Under the pieces are notes generated by a model. It was not told the origin of the DNA, did no database searches, and saw nothing but the letters and a program-made list of their open reading frames with translations. DNA of 10,518 nt from Nocardioides sp. (GTDB taxonomy: Bacteria > Actinomycetota > Actinomycetes > Propionibacteriales > Nocardioidaceae): positions 1 to 10,518 of the forward strand of contig JARICB010000030.1 in assembly GCA_029264225.1 (NCBI GenBank). The letters are read 5' to 3'. Below are positions 1-5,596 of the stretch, one piece after another (position 1 is the stretch's first letter; every line of letters starts with the position of its first letter). A program made the translations under genes and the position numbers.

Positions 1-2
1 CG

Positions 3-416
3 CTACCCGCCCTGGTGGTGGTCGGCGTGCAGGGCTGTGCTGGCGGTGGATGCTCCGATGTGGGTGGATTCGACGGCGTAGGTGTAGATATCCCGCGTGC
101 GTTGTTCGTGTCGACGGGGAACTTGGCCGTTGAAGTCTGCGACGCAGACGGCTGCGGTAAAGCGACCGAGCGTCTCGGGCCCGTACCTGAGGGAGCAGTA
201 GGGCGAGGCGTCAACATCACCTTCGAGCAACTGGGTCGCCGATTCGAGCCGGGGCCGGTAGTGGTGACCGTCGAACTGTTCAACGCGGATCGGCAGGTGA
301 TCGCGACGGCCGAGCGAGACGCCCAACTGACGAGGTCGTACCCGAACGGCAAGTCTTGCGATGGTGACGGTTACGTCGTCGGCACGGTCGCTCTCACCGC
401 AAGTGATCGGCCCTGA
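3..416 (+). CDS. Probable lipoprotein, 5' end outside window
   Basis: The frame is open from the left edge and ends at TGA 414-416, so the start codon lies upstream of the window. The first visible residues are LPALVVVGVQGCAGG, a hydrophobic run followed by VQGC. This resembles a lipobox, with Cys (bases 36-38) as the residue that would be lipidated after signal peptidase II cleavage, giving a surface-anchored protein. The mature part of about 125 residues is rich in beta-prone stretches such as NLAVEVCDADGCG and PGPVVVTVELFNADRQVIA. It contains two further cysteines in the CDADGC segment and one near the C-terminus (SCDGDGY), which could form disulfides outside the membrane. No catalytic motif or named family is recognised. 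The next gene is 136 bases away behind its own promoter, so the two are probably transcribed separately. That the frame is coding is fairly sure; the lipoprotein call rests on the partial signal region. Confidence 0.65.
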   Translation, partial: LPALVVVGVQGCAGGGCSDVGGFDGVGVDIPRALFVSTGNLAVEVCDADGCGKATERLGPVPEGAVGRGVNITFEQLGRRFEPGPVVVTVELFNADRQVIATAERDAQLTRSYPNGKSCDGDGYVVGTVALTASDRP

Positions 417-537
417 CGCGAAGGTAGCGACCCAAGAAGCGCACTCATCTGCCGCAATCCGCGCGGTCCGTACCGGACGACGATCGGCATGCGGAGCCTG
501 TCAAAGAGGGATCCGCAAGTCGGAACGGTGTCATGAG

Positions 538-546
538 TGATACCAT
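538..546 (+). promoter_or_regulatory. Extended -10 element before the antitoxin gene
   Basis: TG at 538-539, one base, then TACCAT at 541-546 forms an extended -10 element (4 of 6 matches to TATAAT). The hexamer ends 6 bases before the ATG at 553, so a transcript would begin at or next to the start codon. No -35 box is convincing and no Shine-Dalgarno sequence is present. The inverted repeat CCATT-GGCG-AATGG (543-556) overlaps the element and the start codon and could be an operator for the ribbon-helix-helix antitoxin; this is inference. Confidence 0.4.
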
Positions 547-552
547 TGGCGA

Positions 553-756
553 ATGGCGATGACTCTCCGGCTTTCGGACGCTGAAGCAGACGCATTGCGT
601 CTTCGCGCCGAGCGCGAGTCGCGTTCGATGCAAGACGTTGCCAGGCAGGCAGTGCGTGAGTACGTCGAGACCCACAGTCGCGCTGAACTGCTCGACCGAG
701 TGCTCGACGATGAACTCCCTCGATACGCCGAGGCCTTGGAGCGTCTCGGTCAGTGA
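553..756 (+). CDS. Ribbon-helix-helix antitoxin of a Doc-type module
   Basis: This 67-residue protein has the layout of a CopG/Arc-like antitoxin. A short beta strand (MTLRLS, residues 3-8) is followed by two helices (residues 9-22 and 25-41, with SMQDVARQAVREYVE). The strand would pair with a second monomer and insert into DNA, making the protein a dimeric autorepressor. The acidic helical tail from residue 45, ending YAEALERLGQ, is the part expected to wrap around and neutralise the toxin. The downstream Doc-like gene starts with GTG inside this gene's stop codon region (GTGA, 753-756), a 4-base overlap typical of translationally coupled antitoxin-toxin pairs. ATG 553 is chosen because the promoter-like hexamer places the transcript start there; ATG 559 is possible and would remove only two residues. 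RHH antitoxins paired with Doc toxins are common in Actinomycetota. The fold and role are confident; the DNA target is unknown. Confidence 0.85.
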   Translation: MAMTLRLSDAEADALRLRAERESRSMQDVARQAVREYVETHSRAELLDRVLDDELPRYAEALERLGQ

Positions 757-1130
757 TCTTCCTGACGCTGGGCGAGCTGCTCTACGTCGCAGAGCGAACG
801 CTGGGTGGCGAGGTCCCCGTCCGGGATCATGGACTACTGCAGTCCGCTTTGGCTCGCCCCCAAGCCTCAGCCTTCAGGAGCGATGCGTACCCCACGCTGG
901 AGGAGAAGGCCGCGGCTCTGCTGCACTCGCTTGCGCGAAACCGCGCCTTGGTGGATGGAAACGAGCGCCTGGCGCTGGCGGCCACGATCGCGTTCCTCGG
1001 GGTCAACGGTCGGAGGCTCACCCTCACCAACGACGAGGCGTACCACCTGGTCATCGGGGTCGCCGCCGGTCAGCGCCACGAGATCGCTGACCTCGCGGAC
1101 ACGCTCAGGGCTGGGAGCGAGCCGCGATAG
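753..1130 (+). CDS. doc: Doc-like (Fic-fold) toxin with altered active-site motif
   Basis: This 125-residue protein matches the usual length and layout of death-on-curing toxins: FLTLGELLYVAE at the N-terminus, VRDHGLLQSALARPQ (residues 23-37), and the helix and loop that carry the signature. Doc proteins phosphorylate and block elongation factor EF-Tu through a motif of the form HxFx(D/N)(A/G)NKR; actinobacterial members often read NHALVDGNKRLA. Here residues 63-73 read NRALVDGNERL, so the signature His is Arg (codon CGC, 942-944) and the signature Lys is Glu (codon GAG, 963-965). Asp68, Gly69, Asn70 and Arg72 remain. Each change is explained by one base transition. The frame is intact and the GTG start overlaps the antitoxin stop. 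Loss of the catalytic His predicts an inactive or catalytically altered toxin, which might persist as a co-repressor of the operon. The family assignment is confident; the loss of activity is inferred. Confidence 0.85.
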   Translation: MIFLTLGELLYVAERTLGGEVPVRDHGLLQSALARPQASAFRSDAYPTLEEKAAALLHSLARNRALVDGNERLALAATIAFLGVNGRRLTLTNDEAYHLVIGVAAGQRHEIADLADTLRAGSEPR

Positions 1131-1184
1131 CACTCACCTTCGGTGAGGCTCGACCCTCCCAGATGTTCGCAAGAGGATCGTCTA

Positions 1185-1221
1185 CTGACACAAGACACCA
1201 GTCGCGCTAGAATTCTGTACA
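1185..1221 (+). promoter_or_regulatory. Promoter and putative operator of the YefM-RelE operon
   Basis: CTGACA (1185-1190) and TAGAAT (1208-1213) each match the sigma-70 consensus at 5 of 6 positions and are separated by exactly 17 bases. The -10 box ends 7 bases before the ATG at 1221, so the transcript should be leaderless; no Shine-Dalgarno sequence is present. Two palindromes abut here: AGAATTCT (1209-1216), overlapping the -10 box, and TGTACA (1216-1221), overlapping the start codon. TGTACA is the known core hexamer of the E. coli yefM-yoeB operator, so autoregulation by the YefM-RelE complex at this spot is likely. Confidence 0.65.
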
Positions 1222-1505
1222 TGGCGACACTCTCACTGGCTGATGCCCGAGCGAACCTGTCCAAGCTCGTGGAGTCCGCGGTGACCACCCACGAGCGGTT
1301 CGAGGTCACCCGCAACGGTGACCGTGCTGTCGTGGTGCTCAGTGCTGAGGACTACGACGCACTGCTGGAGACCGTCGACGTCCTCAGCCGCGCCGAGGAG
1401 GTGCAGGCCCTGAAGGAGGGGCTCGATGACCTCGACGCAGGGCTCACCTCGCCCCTGGACGAGGTCCGCTCGGCGATGCTGCGGCGCGGACGCCTCCAAT
1501 CTTGA
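1221..1505 (+). CDS. Phd/YefM family antitoxin
   Basis: This 94-residue protein begins with the typical Phd/YefM N-terminal DNA-binding fold: LSLADARANLSKLVESA (residues 4-20), ERFEVTRNGDRAVVVLSAEDYDALLETVDVL (25-55), then an acidic helical tail. The fold dimerises to bind palindromic operators and the tail occupies the toxin's active site. The start at ATG 1221 is preferred over an upstream in-frame GTG at 1143, because family members begin just before the LADAR segment and because a strong promoter places the transcript start at 1220-1221. Translation from 1143 would read through the promoter. The stop TGA (1503-1505) overlaps the TTG start of the toxin at 1502, so the two are translationally coupled. 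The pair lies 90 bases after the Doc module but has its own promoter. Family and role are confident. Confidence 0.88.
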   Translation: MATLSLADARANLSKLVESAVTTHERFEVTRNGDRAVVVLSAEDYDALLETVDVLSRAEEVQALKEGLDDLDAGLTSPLDEVRSAMLRRGRLQS

Positions 1506-1792
1506 GTACGGATCCGGGAAAGGACATCGGGTACGACGTCGTCCTAACCCGGAGCGCAAGACGAGCCCTCGAGGAGCTGTTGCCCGAAGCGGTCGCTGCG
1601 GCCGCCTTCGAGTTCATTGCTGGCCCGCTGCGCGCCGATCCCCACCGTGTCGGCAAGCCCTTACGCGAACCGTTGGCGCCCCTGTGGTCAGCACGGCGAG
1701 GCGAGTACCGCGTCCTCTACCGGATCCTCGAACGTCGCCTCGTCATCGAAGTCGTCTCGGTGGTCCACCGTCGAGACGCCTATCGCCGATGA
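1502..1792 (+). CDS. RelE/ParE superfamily toxin
   Basis: This 96-residue protein has the characteristic RelE-type C-terminal half: GKPLREPLAPLWSARRGEYR (residues 51-70), the beta strand VLYRILERRLVIEVVSVV (71-88) and HRRDAYRR (89-96). RelE toxins are small basic RNases that cleave mRNA in the ribosomal A site. The conserved Arg residues in SARRGEYR and the terminal HRRDAYR segment are those usually linked to RNA binding and cleavage, and they are present, so this toxin looks intact, in contrast to the upstream Doc. The start is TTG 1502 (TTGA overlap with the antitoxin stop); the other candidates lie inside the conserved fold. The first ten residues (MSTDPGKDIG) are a weakly conserved lead-in to YDVVLTRSARRALEEL. 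The family call is confident; whether it acts as a RelE-type or ParE-type toxin cannot be settled by eye, though the motif pattern favours RelE. Confidence 0.88.
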   Translation: MSTDPGKDIGYDVVLTRSARRALEELLPEAVAAAAFEFIAGPLRADPHRVGKPLREPLAPLWSARRGEYRVLYRILERRLVIEVVSVVHRRDAYRR

Positions 1793-1863
1793 CCGATGGT
1801 CACGCGGAGCATGCGGATGGTGGATGGTTTAACGCATCTCGCGCACGGATCGGGCATTGATAT

Positions 1864-1893
1864 TTGACTTTCCTTAACGGCAATTGATTAACT
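1864..1893 (+). promoter_or_regulatory. AT-rich promoter before the membrane protein gene
   Basis: TTGACT (1864-1869, 5 of 6 to the -35 consensus) is followed after 18 bases by an extended -10-like segment, TG at 1885-1886 and TTAACT at 1888-1893. The region 1857-1895 is strikingly AT-rich for this GC-rich window. The hexamer ends 7 bases before ATG 1901 and no Shine-Dalgarno sequence intervenes, suggesting a leaderless transcript. The -10 match itself is weak (3 of 6). Confidence 0.45.
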
Positions 1894-1900
1894 TACCCGT

Positions 1901-2368
1901 ATGGAAACCAACTCTCCCATAGACCCTGGCAGCCGTGCCGAGGCGCGCCGTGCACTTGACGCCCTAGGCACCGATCGGGCGGCGTTGGCGGAGCGAATCG
2001 CGGCCCCGTGGTCGATGCACGCGCTGTTAGCCACAGCTGCCGCCGTGTTTGTCGCGTCACCCGCGATCGACTCCGACGGAACTCGCAACACCGTATTCGT
2101 CGTGACGCTCGTCGTAATCGTGACGGTTTTCTCAGATGCCGAGCGACGCTCCCGGGTTCGCCGCGGCCGGCCTGGCACGGGGGCGATCGCGCTAGCGATC
2201 GGCATGCTGGCCACAATCCTGATTTTGTTCAGTGTGTCGTTGGGTCTGGCTGCGTCCTTGAAGGCCTGGTGGGTGGGCCTGCCGGCGGCAATGTGCTTCG
2301 GGGTCGTACTGGCCGGGAGCCGCGCGTATGACCGCCTATCCCGTGAGACGCTGCGCCGTGGCCGCTGA
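1901..2368 (+). CDS. Small integral membrane protein, regulator-linked
   Basis: This 155-residue protein has a soluble N-terminal helix (SRAEARRALDALGTDRAALAERI, residues 11-33) ending in APW. Four hydrophobic segments follow at about residues 37-54, 63-79, 94-118 and 122-141. A basic loop (ERRSRVRRGR, 81-90) between segments two and three should face the cytoplasm. A helix of the type RAALAERI..PW in front of a membrane domain resembles a group of uncharacterised actinobacterial membrane proteins encoded beside winged-helix regulators; this is recalled similarity, not a database result. The gene overlaps the regulator gene by 41 bases, so the two form an operon and the regulator probably controls the pair. 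ATG 1901 is supported by the promoter-like sequence just upstream. No transport or enzyme motif is visible and no substrate can be named. Confidence 0.75.
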   Translation: METNSPIDPGSRAEARRALDALGTDRAALAERIAAPWSMHALLATAAAVFVASPAIDSDGTRNTVFVVTLVVIVTVFSDAERRSRVRRGRPGTGAIALAIGMLATILILFSVSLGLAASLKAWWVGLPAAMCFGVVLAGSRAYDRLSRETLRRGR

Positions 2369-2711
2369 GTCAGCCTTCGACGCGATCATCCATGCCCCCA
2401 TGAGGCTTCGACTATGCGGGTTGTTGCGACACGTCGAACAGGCCGAGTTCGCGGTGCTCCGCGACACTCTGACGATCAGCGATGCGAGCCTGTCCAAACA
2501 CCTGAAGGTCCTCATCGACGCCGGGTACGTATCGGTGAAGAAGAGCCGTTCCCCAGACCGAACAGACGACAGGCGACTGACCTGGATCCGCCTGACTCCT
2601 CACGGGCGCCGTGCATTCGACGGCCACGTGGCAGAACTGCAACGGATCTCCCACGGCATCACTAGCATCGGCCGCACCACCCAGCCAGTCGACACGTCCC
2701 GCCCGACATGA
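2328..2711 (+). CDS. Winged-helix (MarR/ArsR-like) transcriptional regulator
   Basis: This 127-residue protein carries a winged helix-turn-helix. Residues 18-35 (FDAIIHAPMRLRLCGLLR) form the first helix, 40-50 (EFAVLRDTLTI) the second, SDASLSKHLKVLIDAGYVSV (51-70) the recognition helix and following strand, and KKSRSPDRTDDRRLTWIRLTPHGRRAF (71-97) the wing. This matches the winged-helix DNA-binding family often annotated as HTH_34 or MarR-like, small dimeric regulators that usually control an adjacent membrane protein gene. ATG 2328 has a GGGAG Shine-Dalgarno sequence (2315-2319) with 8-base spacing inside the upstream gene. GTG 2358, nearer the usual family start, is an alternative but has a poorer ribosome site. 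The overlap with the membrane protein gene implies one transcript. The last 15 residues, rich in Thr, Ser and Pro, are probably disordered. No ligand pocket or metal-site residues can be identified. Confidence 0.85.
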   Translation: MTAYPVRRCAVAAESAFDAIIHAPMRLRLCGLLRHVEQAEFAVLRDTLTISDASLSKHLKVLIDAGYVSVKKSRSPDRTDDRRLTWIRLTPHGRRAFDGHVAELQRISHGITSIGRTTQPVDTSRPT

Positions 2712-2827
2712 CGACGTTGGGCTACCGGGACTTCCGGACATGGCGAAGAGCGGACGGCCCCTACGCCCGGAATCAAGCGACCCTGCCGTGGTCGGGTAGA
2801 GGTCACGCGAGCCTCATGTGGTGCCCA

Positions 2828-2833
2828 TAGCAT
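2828..2833 (+). promoter_or_regulatory. -10-like hexamer before the 379-residue protein gene
   Basis: TAGCAT (4 of 6 to consensus) ends 6 bases before the GTG at 2840, matching the spacing seen before other genes in the window. There is no good -35 box and no Shine-Dalgarno sequence. Confidence 0.3.
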
Positions 2834-2839
2834 CGTGGG

Positions 2840-3979
2840 GTGATGACGGTGGTGATGGATCTCGACGGCTTGCTGGATCGGCTCCACGAGCGTGAGCACC
2901 ACTCGGTGCCGTTCCAGGTCGAGCCCGTCGGCCGCGGGTGGGACATGGCGACGCTGCTGGCCGAAGTGCGGGACGCGGCTCGGCGGGCTTACGAGCTGTC
3001 GCTGCGGCGGCATCCCTTCGATCCGACCACGTTGTACGGAGAACCGTCCATCGCGAAGCGGTCGGTTGTTGCGATGATTGAGGACGGTCCTATGTCTGAT
3101 GAGGAGGTGGCGGCCTGGTTCGCGGACTTTGCTGCGCATCTCGAGGGTCATCGGGTGCACATCACAGCGCAGCGCGCCGTTAGCCGGATCCCGCAACGGA
3201 TGTTCGACGACTGGGCCATTGGCCCCGATCGGGTGCTGACTGCTTTCTTCTACTTCACCAGCGGCCACGAGACCGCGCCGAACGGGCGGCACTTCAAACG
3301 CCGGGATCATGCGCTGGTGGAGGAGACAGCGGAGCGGGTTGTGGACCTGGTCCGGCTCCCGATGGGTACGCCCGTGGTCAACCGCGGCACCGCGACGTTC
3401 ATCACGACCCCAAGCCGTCAGGTCGAGGAGCTGCGAGCGCATGCCGACGACTTCCTGGGCGTCCGTCAGTTCACCACGATTCCGCCCAGCTATGCCGGCT
3501 TCAGGTTCGGGCTGAAGAACGATGCCTGGCTCCAGGTCCACGACCCTGAGCTCAGCCCCCGCGCCACGTTGGACCGGTTGGTGGCGGGCTTGCGAACACT
3601 CGGGCCGCATCTGGACTACGCGTACGTACGGCGCGACCGCCTGGTCATCCCCAACCACAGGGTCGGGTCGACCCTGGAGCGGGAGGCGACCGAGGCAGAG
3701 GAGCGCTTCGACGGGTGGGCCGCGGAGGAGTACGCCGTCGCGCCGAGCGTGGCCCAAGTGCTCAACCCCCGCCACCTCGCGAAGGGCCCAGCCCTCGACG
3801 CGTTCACGGTGGAGAACCTCCCCAACGGGCGGGCGCTGGTCGTGGCGCGGGACCCTGAGCCCTGGGTGCGTGGACTCAATCCCGAGCCGGAGGTGCTGCT
3901 CCAGGCCACTCAAGCCTTCGGACGCCTTCTGCCCTCCAGCAGCGCGCTCGACGCCTCGCGGAAATCCTCCCGGGGATAG
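2840..3979 (+). CDS. Uncharacterised soluble protein, 379 residues
   Basis: This is the longest intact gene here. I do not recognise a family. It has no signal peptide or membrane segment, so it is probably cytoplasmic. The N-terminal third is helical and acidic, with DMATLLAEVRDAARRAYELS (about residues 35-54) and DEEVAAWFADFAAHLEGHRVHI (87-108). A beta-rich middle contains RVLTAFFYFTSGHE (131-144) and RRDHALVEETAERVVDLVRL (154-173). The second half has repeated strand patterns, including PPSYAGFRFGLKNDAWLQVHDP (215-236) and TLDRLVAGLRTLGPHLDYAYVRRDRLVIP (244-272). The C-terminus is Ser-rich and probably flexible. Start codons GTG 2840, ATG 2843 and ATG 2855 are all possible; 2840 fits the -10-like hexamer upstream. 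It is flanked by 128 bases of non-coding DNA and faces the minus-strand VOC gene, so it is probably monocistronic. Coding status is confident from length and GC-rich third positions; function is unknown. Confidence 0.75.
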   Translation: MMTVVMDLDGLLDRLHEREHHSVPFQVEPVGRGWDMATLLAEVRDAARRAYELSLRRHPFDPTTLYGEPSIAKRSVVAMIEDGPMSDEEVAAWFADFAAHLEGHRVHITAQRAVSRIPQRMFDDWAIGPDRVLTAFFYFTSGHETAPNGRHFKRRDHALVEETAERVVDLVRLPMGTPVVNRGTATFITTPSRQVEELRAHADDFLGVRQFTTIPPSYAGFRFGLKNDAWLQVHDPELSPRATLDRLVAGLRTLGPHLDYAYVRRDRLVIPNHRVGSTLEREATEAEERFDGWAAEEYAVAPSVAQVLNPRHLAKGPALDAFTVENLPNGRALVVARDPEPWVRGLNPEPEVLLQATQAFGRLLPSSSALDASRKSSRG

Positions 3980-4119
3980 CCAGTTCCCTCAAGCTGCGCA
4001 GGCTGCTTGCTGGCGCACCCAAATGGCGCTTGGACCACGCGACAGGTCCCACCATCGCGAGTCTGACGCCGCGCAACGCACTCTCACGCCGCGATCCGCG
4101 CGAGCGCTCCGATCGTCTA

Positions 4120-4140
4120 CGGGAACCCACGCATTTCCCG
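4120..4140. terminator. Possible hairpin between convergent genes
   Basis: CGGGAA (4120-4125) and TTCCCG (4135-4140) can pair around a 9-base loop in the 201-base gap between the convergent genes ending at 3979 (plus) and 4181 (minus). There is no T-tract on either strand, so this is at best a weak or Rho-assisted end signal. Nothing else is recognised in the gap. Confidence 0.2.
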
Positions 4141-4180
4141 GGGCCCCCCACACTCGGGAGCTCGTGCCGGGCGCGGCTGG

Positions 4181-4525
4181 TCAGCCCGGACGAAGAGCGG
4201 CGGTACCTATCCGCAGGCGATTCCCATCGGGGTCGGTGACTTCGAAATCACGACCCCATGGCATGTCGTCGATCTCGGTGACGCCAAGCGTGCCGGCCAG
4301 AGCATCTACGTCCTCGACATACAAGTAGACGAGCGTGCCGGGACGAGCGTCGCCGGTGTGCTCAGAGAGGTGCATCCTGAGATCACCTCGCGCCATGCCG
4401 ACGTAGAGAGGAAGCCCGCTCTCGAATTGGTGCTCCCACTCCTTCACGAAGCCGAGCTGCTGGTACCACAGGAAGGCGGAATTGGCGTCGGCCACCCGCA
4501 TGATCGGCGCCAAGTACTCGGTCAT
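4181..4525 (-). CDS. VOC (glyoxalase/bleomycin-resistance) family protein
   Basis: This 114-residue protein matches the short single-subunit members of the vicinal oxygen chelate superfamily. It has two beta-alpha-beta-beta-beta modules: APIMRVADANSAFLWYQQLG (residues 6-25) opens the first and GTLVYLYVEDVDALAGTL (63-80) the second. The C-terminal PWGRDFEVTDPDGNRLRIG (89-107) is the classic closing motif of bleomycin-resistance-like proteins. Such proteins act as dimers that either sequester bleomycin-type glycopeptides or catalyse metal-dependent chemistry; length and motif suit the binding class, but the ligand cannot be deduced. ATG 4525 is chosen because GGGAG (complement of 4536-4540) lies 10 bases upstream and because family members start just before this module. 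An upstream in-frame start at 4585 would add 20 unrelated residues. It is divergent from the membrane operon at 4862 and probably monocistronic. The superfamily call is confident, the resistance role is not. Confidence 0.85.
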   Translation of the reverse strand: MTEYLAPIMRVADANSAFLWYQQLGFVKEWEHQFESGLPLYVGMARGDLRMHLSEHTGDARPGTLVYLYVEDVDALAGTLGVTEIDDMPWGRDFEVTDPDGNRLRIGTAALRPG

Positions 4526-4861
4526 GCAACTGAGTCTCCCGCAGCAGATCCCAAAGGACCAGACGCGCCGACGGAAGCCCCGCAAGTCGATCCTCTTCGC
4601 GTGATGGGAGTCCCAACGGCCGATGCCTCGGCAGCCTCGGTCCTTCGTCCGCCGTACCGGTGTCGTATTACGGGGACGGGCGCAGGCGCTCCTCGGACCG
4701 GCCGCTGCCTACCGCCGCTTAACGGTGCATCTCTCGACCTCCCGCATGAACCCGCACGCGCCGGCTGCAGGTTGGGCGGCGTCAGGCTTCGGTGCAATGA
4801 CCCGTTTAGGGCATGCCTGTGCCGATGATTGTTGCTTACCATTGCGGCCCGGGAGGCCCGA
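4526..4861. other. Non-coding gap between divergent genes
   Basis: These 336 bases separate the divergent VOC and membrane protein genes and should hold both promoters. Reading frames crossing it on either strand lack any recognisable protein pattern. TACCAT at 4837-4842, the same hexamer as before the gene at 553, is a possible -10 box for the plus-strand operon, with a 5' leader that carries the Shine-Dalgarno sequence. No terminator, repeat or RNA gene is seen. Confidence 0.4.
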
Positions 4862-5596
4862 ATGACGAGTGCAGTGCTACCCGCGAGACCACACGCGTCT
4901 TGGCGAGACGACCTGATTGGCGCCGCCAGAACCCTGTCGGTACTCACGTTGGTAGGCGGAGCCTGCGGTGCGTTCGTGGTCGGGATACTAGGACGGCTCG
5001 CGATGCTCCTGCTAGCCGCCCTCAACCCAGACGCCACCGGGGTGACCAGCGACGACGGTTTCGCAATCGGCCAGTTCACTCTGTCGGGCTCCGCTCAACT
5101 GACGCTGGCCGGCGTGGAGTTCGGAGTGATCGGTGCCGGGTTCTACGTCGTTGTACGCGGCCTGATCATCGGTCCCTCCTGGTTCCGTCTCCTGTCGATT
5201 TCGCTCGGCCCCGCCGTCGTGACCGGTGCCATCGTGGTCCACACGGACGGAGTGGATTTTCAGCTCCTGAAACCAGTGTGGCTCGCAATGGGTCTTTTCA
5301 TCGCCCTCCCAGCGGCCTACGTCGCACTGCTGCACGTCCTCGGAGAACGCGCTCTCGAACGCTGGCGTCCGCCCAACGCGGTCGTAGGGATCGGGTTCGC
5401 CCCGTGGGTCCTCCTATTCCCGCTGACCCTTGTGCTGGCGGCAGGTTTCGCAGCGTTCCGCACGCTGCGCCGCTACGACGCCGGTCGCGCGTTCCTCGCC
5501 AGCCCCTGGCCCGCCTGGACACTGCGGGCCGGTCTGGCGGTACTGTTCGTGGCAGCTCTCGTCGACCTGCGCAACGATCTTGTCGACCTCAGCTGA
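4862..5596 (+). CDS. Six-helix integral membrane protein
   Basis: This 244-residue protein has a soluble N-terminus of about 25 residues and six hydrophobic segments at roughly 27-53, 81-104, 108-126, 136-160, 173-199 and 218-235. The first ends GILGRLAMLLLAALNP, and the following extracytoplasmic or loop segment reads GVTSDDGFAIGQFTLSG (residues 60-76). This combination of GRLAM and a TSDDGF..GQFTLSG loop is familiar from uncharacterised membrane proteins of Actinomycetota, by recollection rather than search; the polar Asp-Asp pair in a conserved loop suggests a functional site. ATG 4862 is well supported by GGGAGG (4851-4856) five bases upstream. The TGA at 5594-5596 lies inside or just before the next frame, another membrane protein, implying an operon and perhaps a two-subunit complex. 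No transporter signature (ATP-binding site, MFS motif) is visible and the substrate is unknown. Confidence 0.78.
   Translation: MTSAVLPARPHASWRDDLIGAARTLSVLTLVGGACGAFVVGILGRLAMLLLAALNPDATGVTSDDGFAIGQFTLSGSAQLTLAGVEFGVIGAGFYVVVRGLIIGPSWFRLLSISLGPAVVTGAIVVHTDGVDFQLLKPVWLAMGLFIALPAAYVALLHVLGERALERWRPPNAVVGIGFAPWVLLFPLTLVLAAGFAAFRTLRRYDAGRAFLASPWPAWTLRAGLAVLFVAALVDLRNDLVDLS

Noticed and set aside
466..478. Perfect inverted repeat GTCCG-TAC-CGGAC after the lipoprotein gene
   Set aside because: The five-base stem with a three-base loop lacks a T-tract and lies 50 bases after the stop; such short GC-rich repeats are expected by chance here.
2600..3913. A 437-codon open frame on the minus strand opposite the 379-residue protein
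   Set aside because: It is antisense to a well-supported gene, is rich in Arg, Pro, His and Gly as expected of a GC-rich shadow frame, and has no recognisable domain or start signal.
3522..4328. A long plus-strand frame overlapping the end of the 379-residue gene and the VOC gene
   Set aside because: Its composition (Arg, Ser, Pro and Trp runs) is that of a shadow frame, and it spans two better-supported genes on opposite strands.
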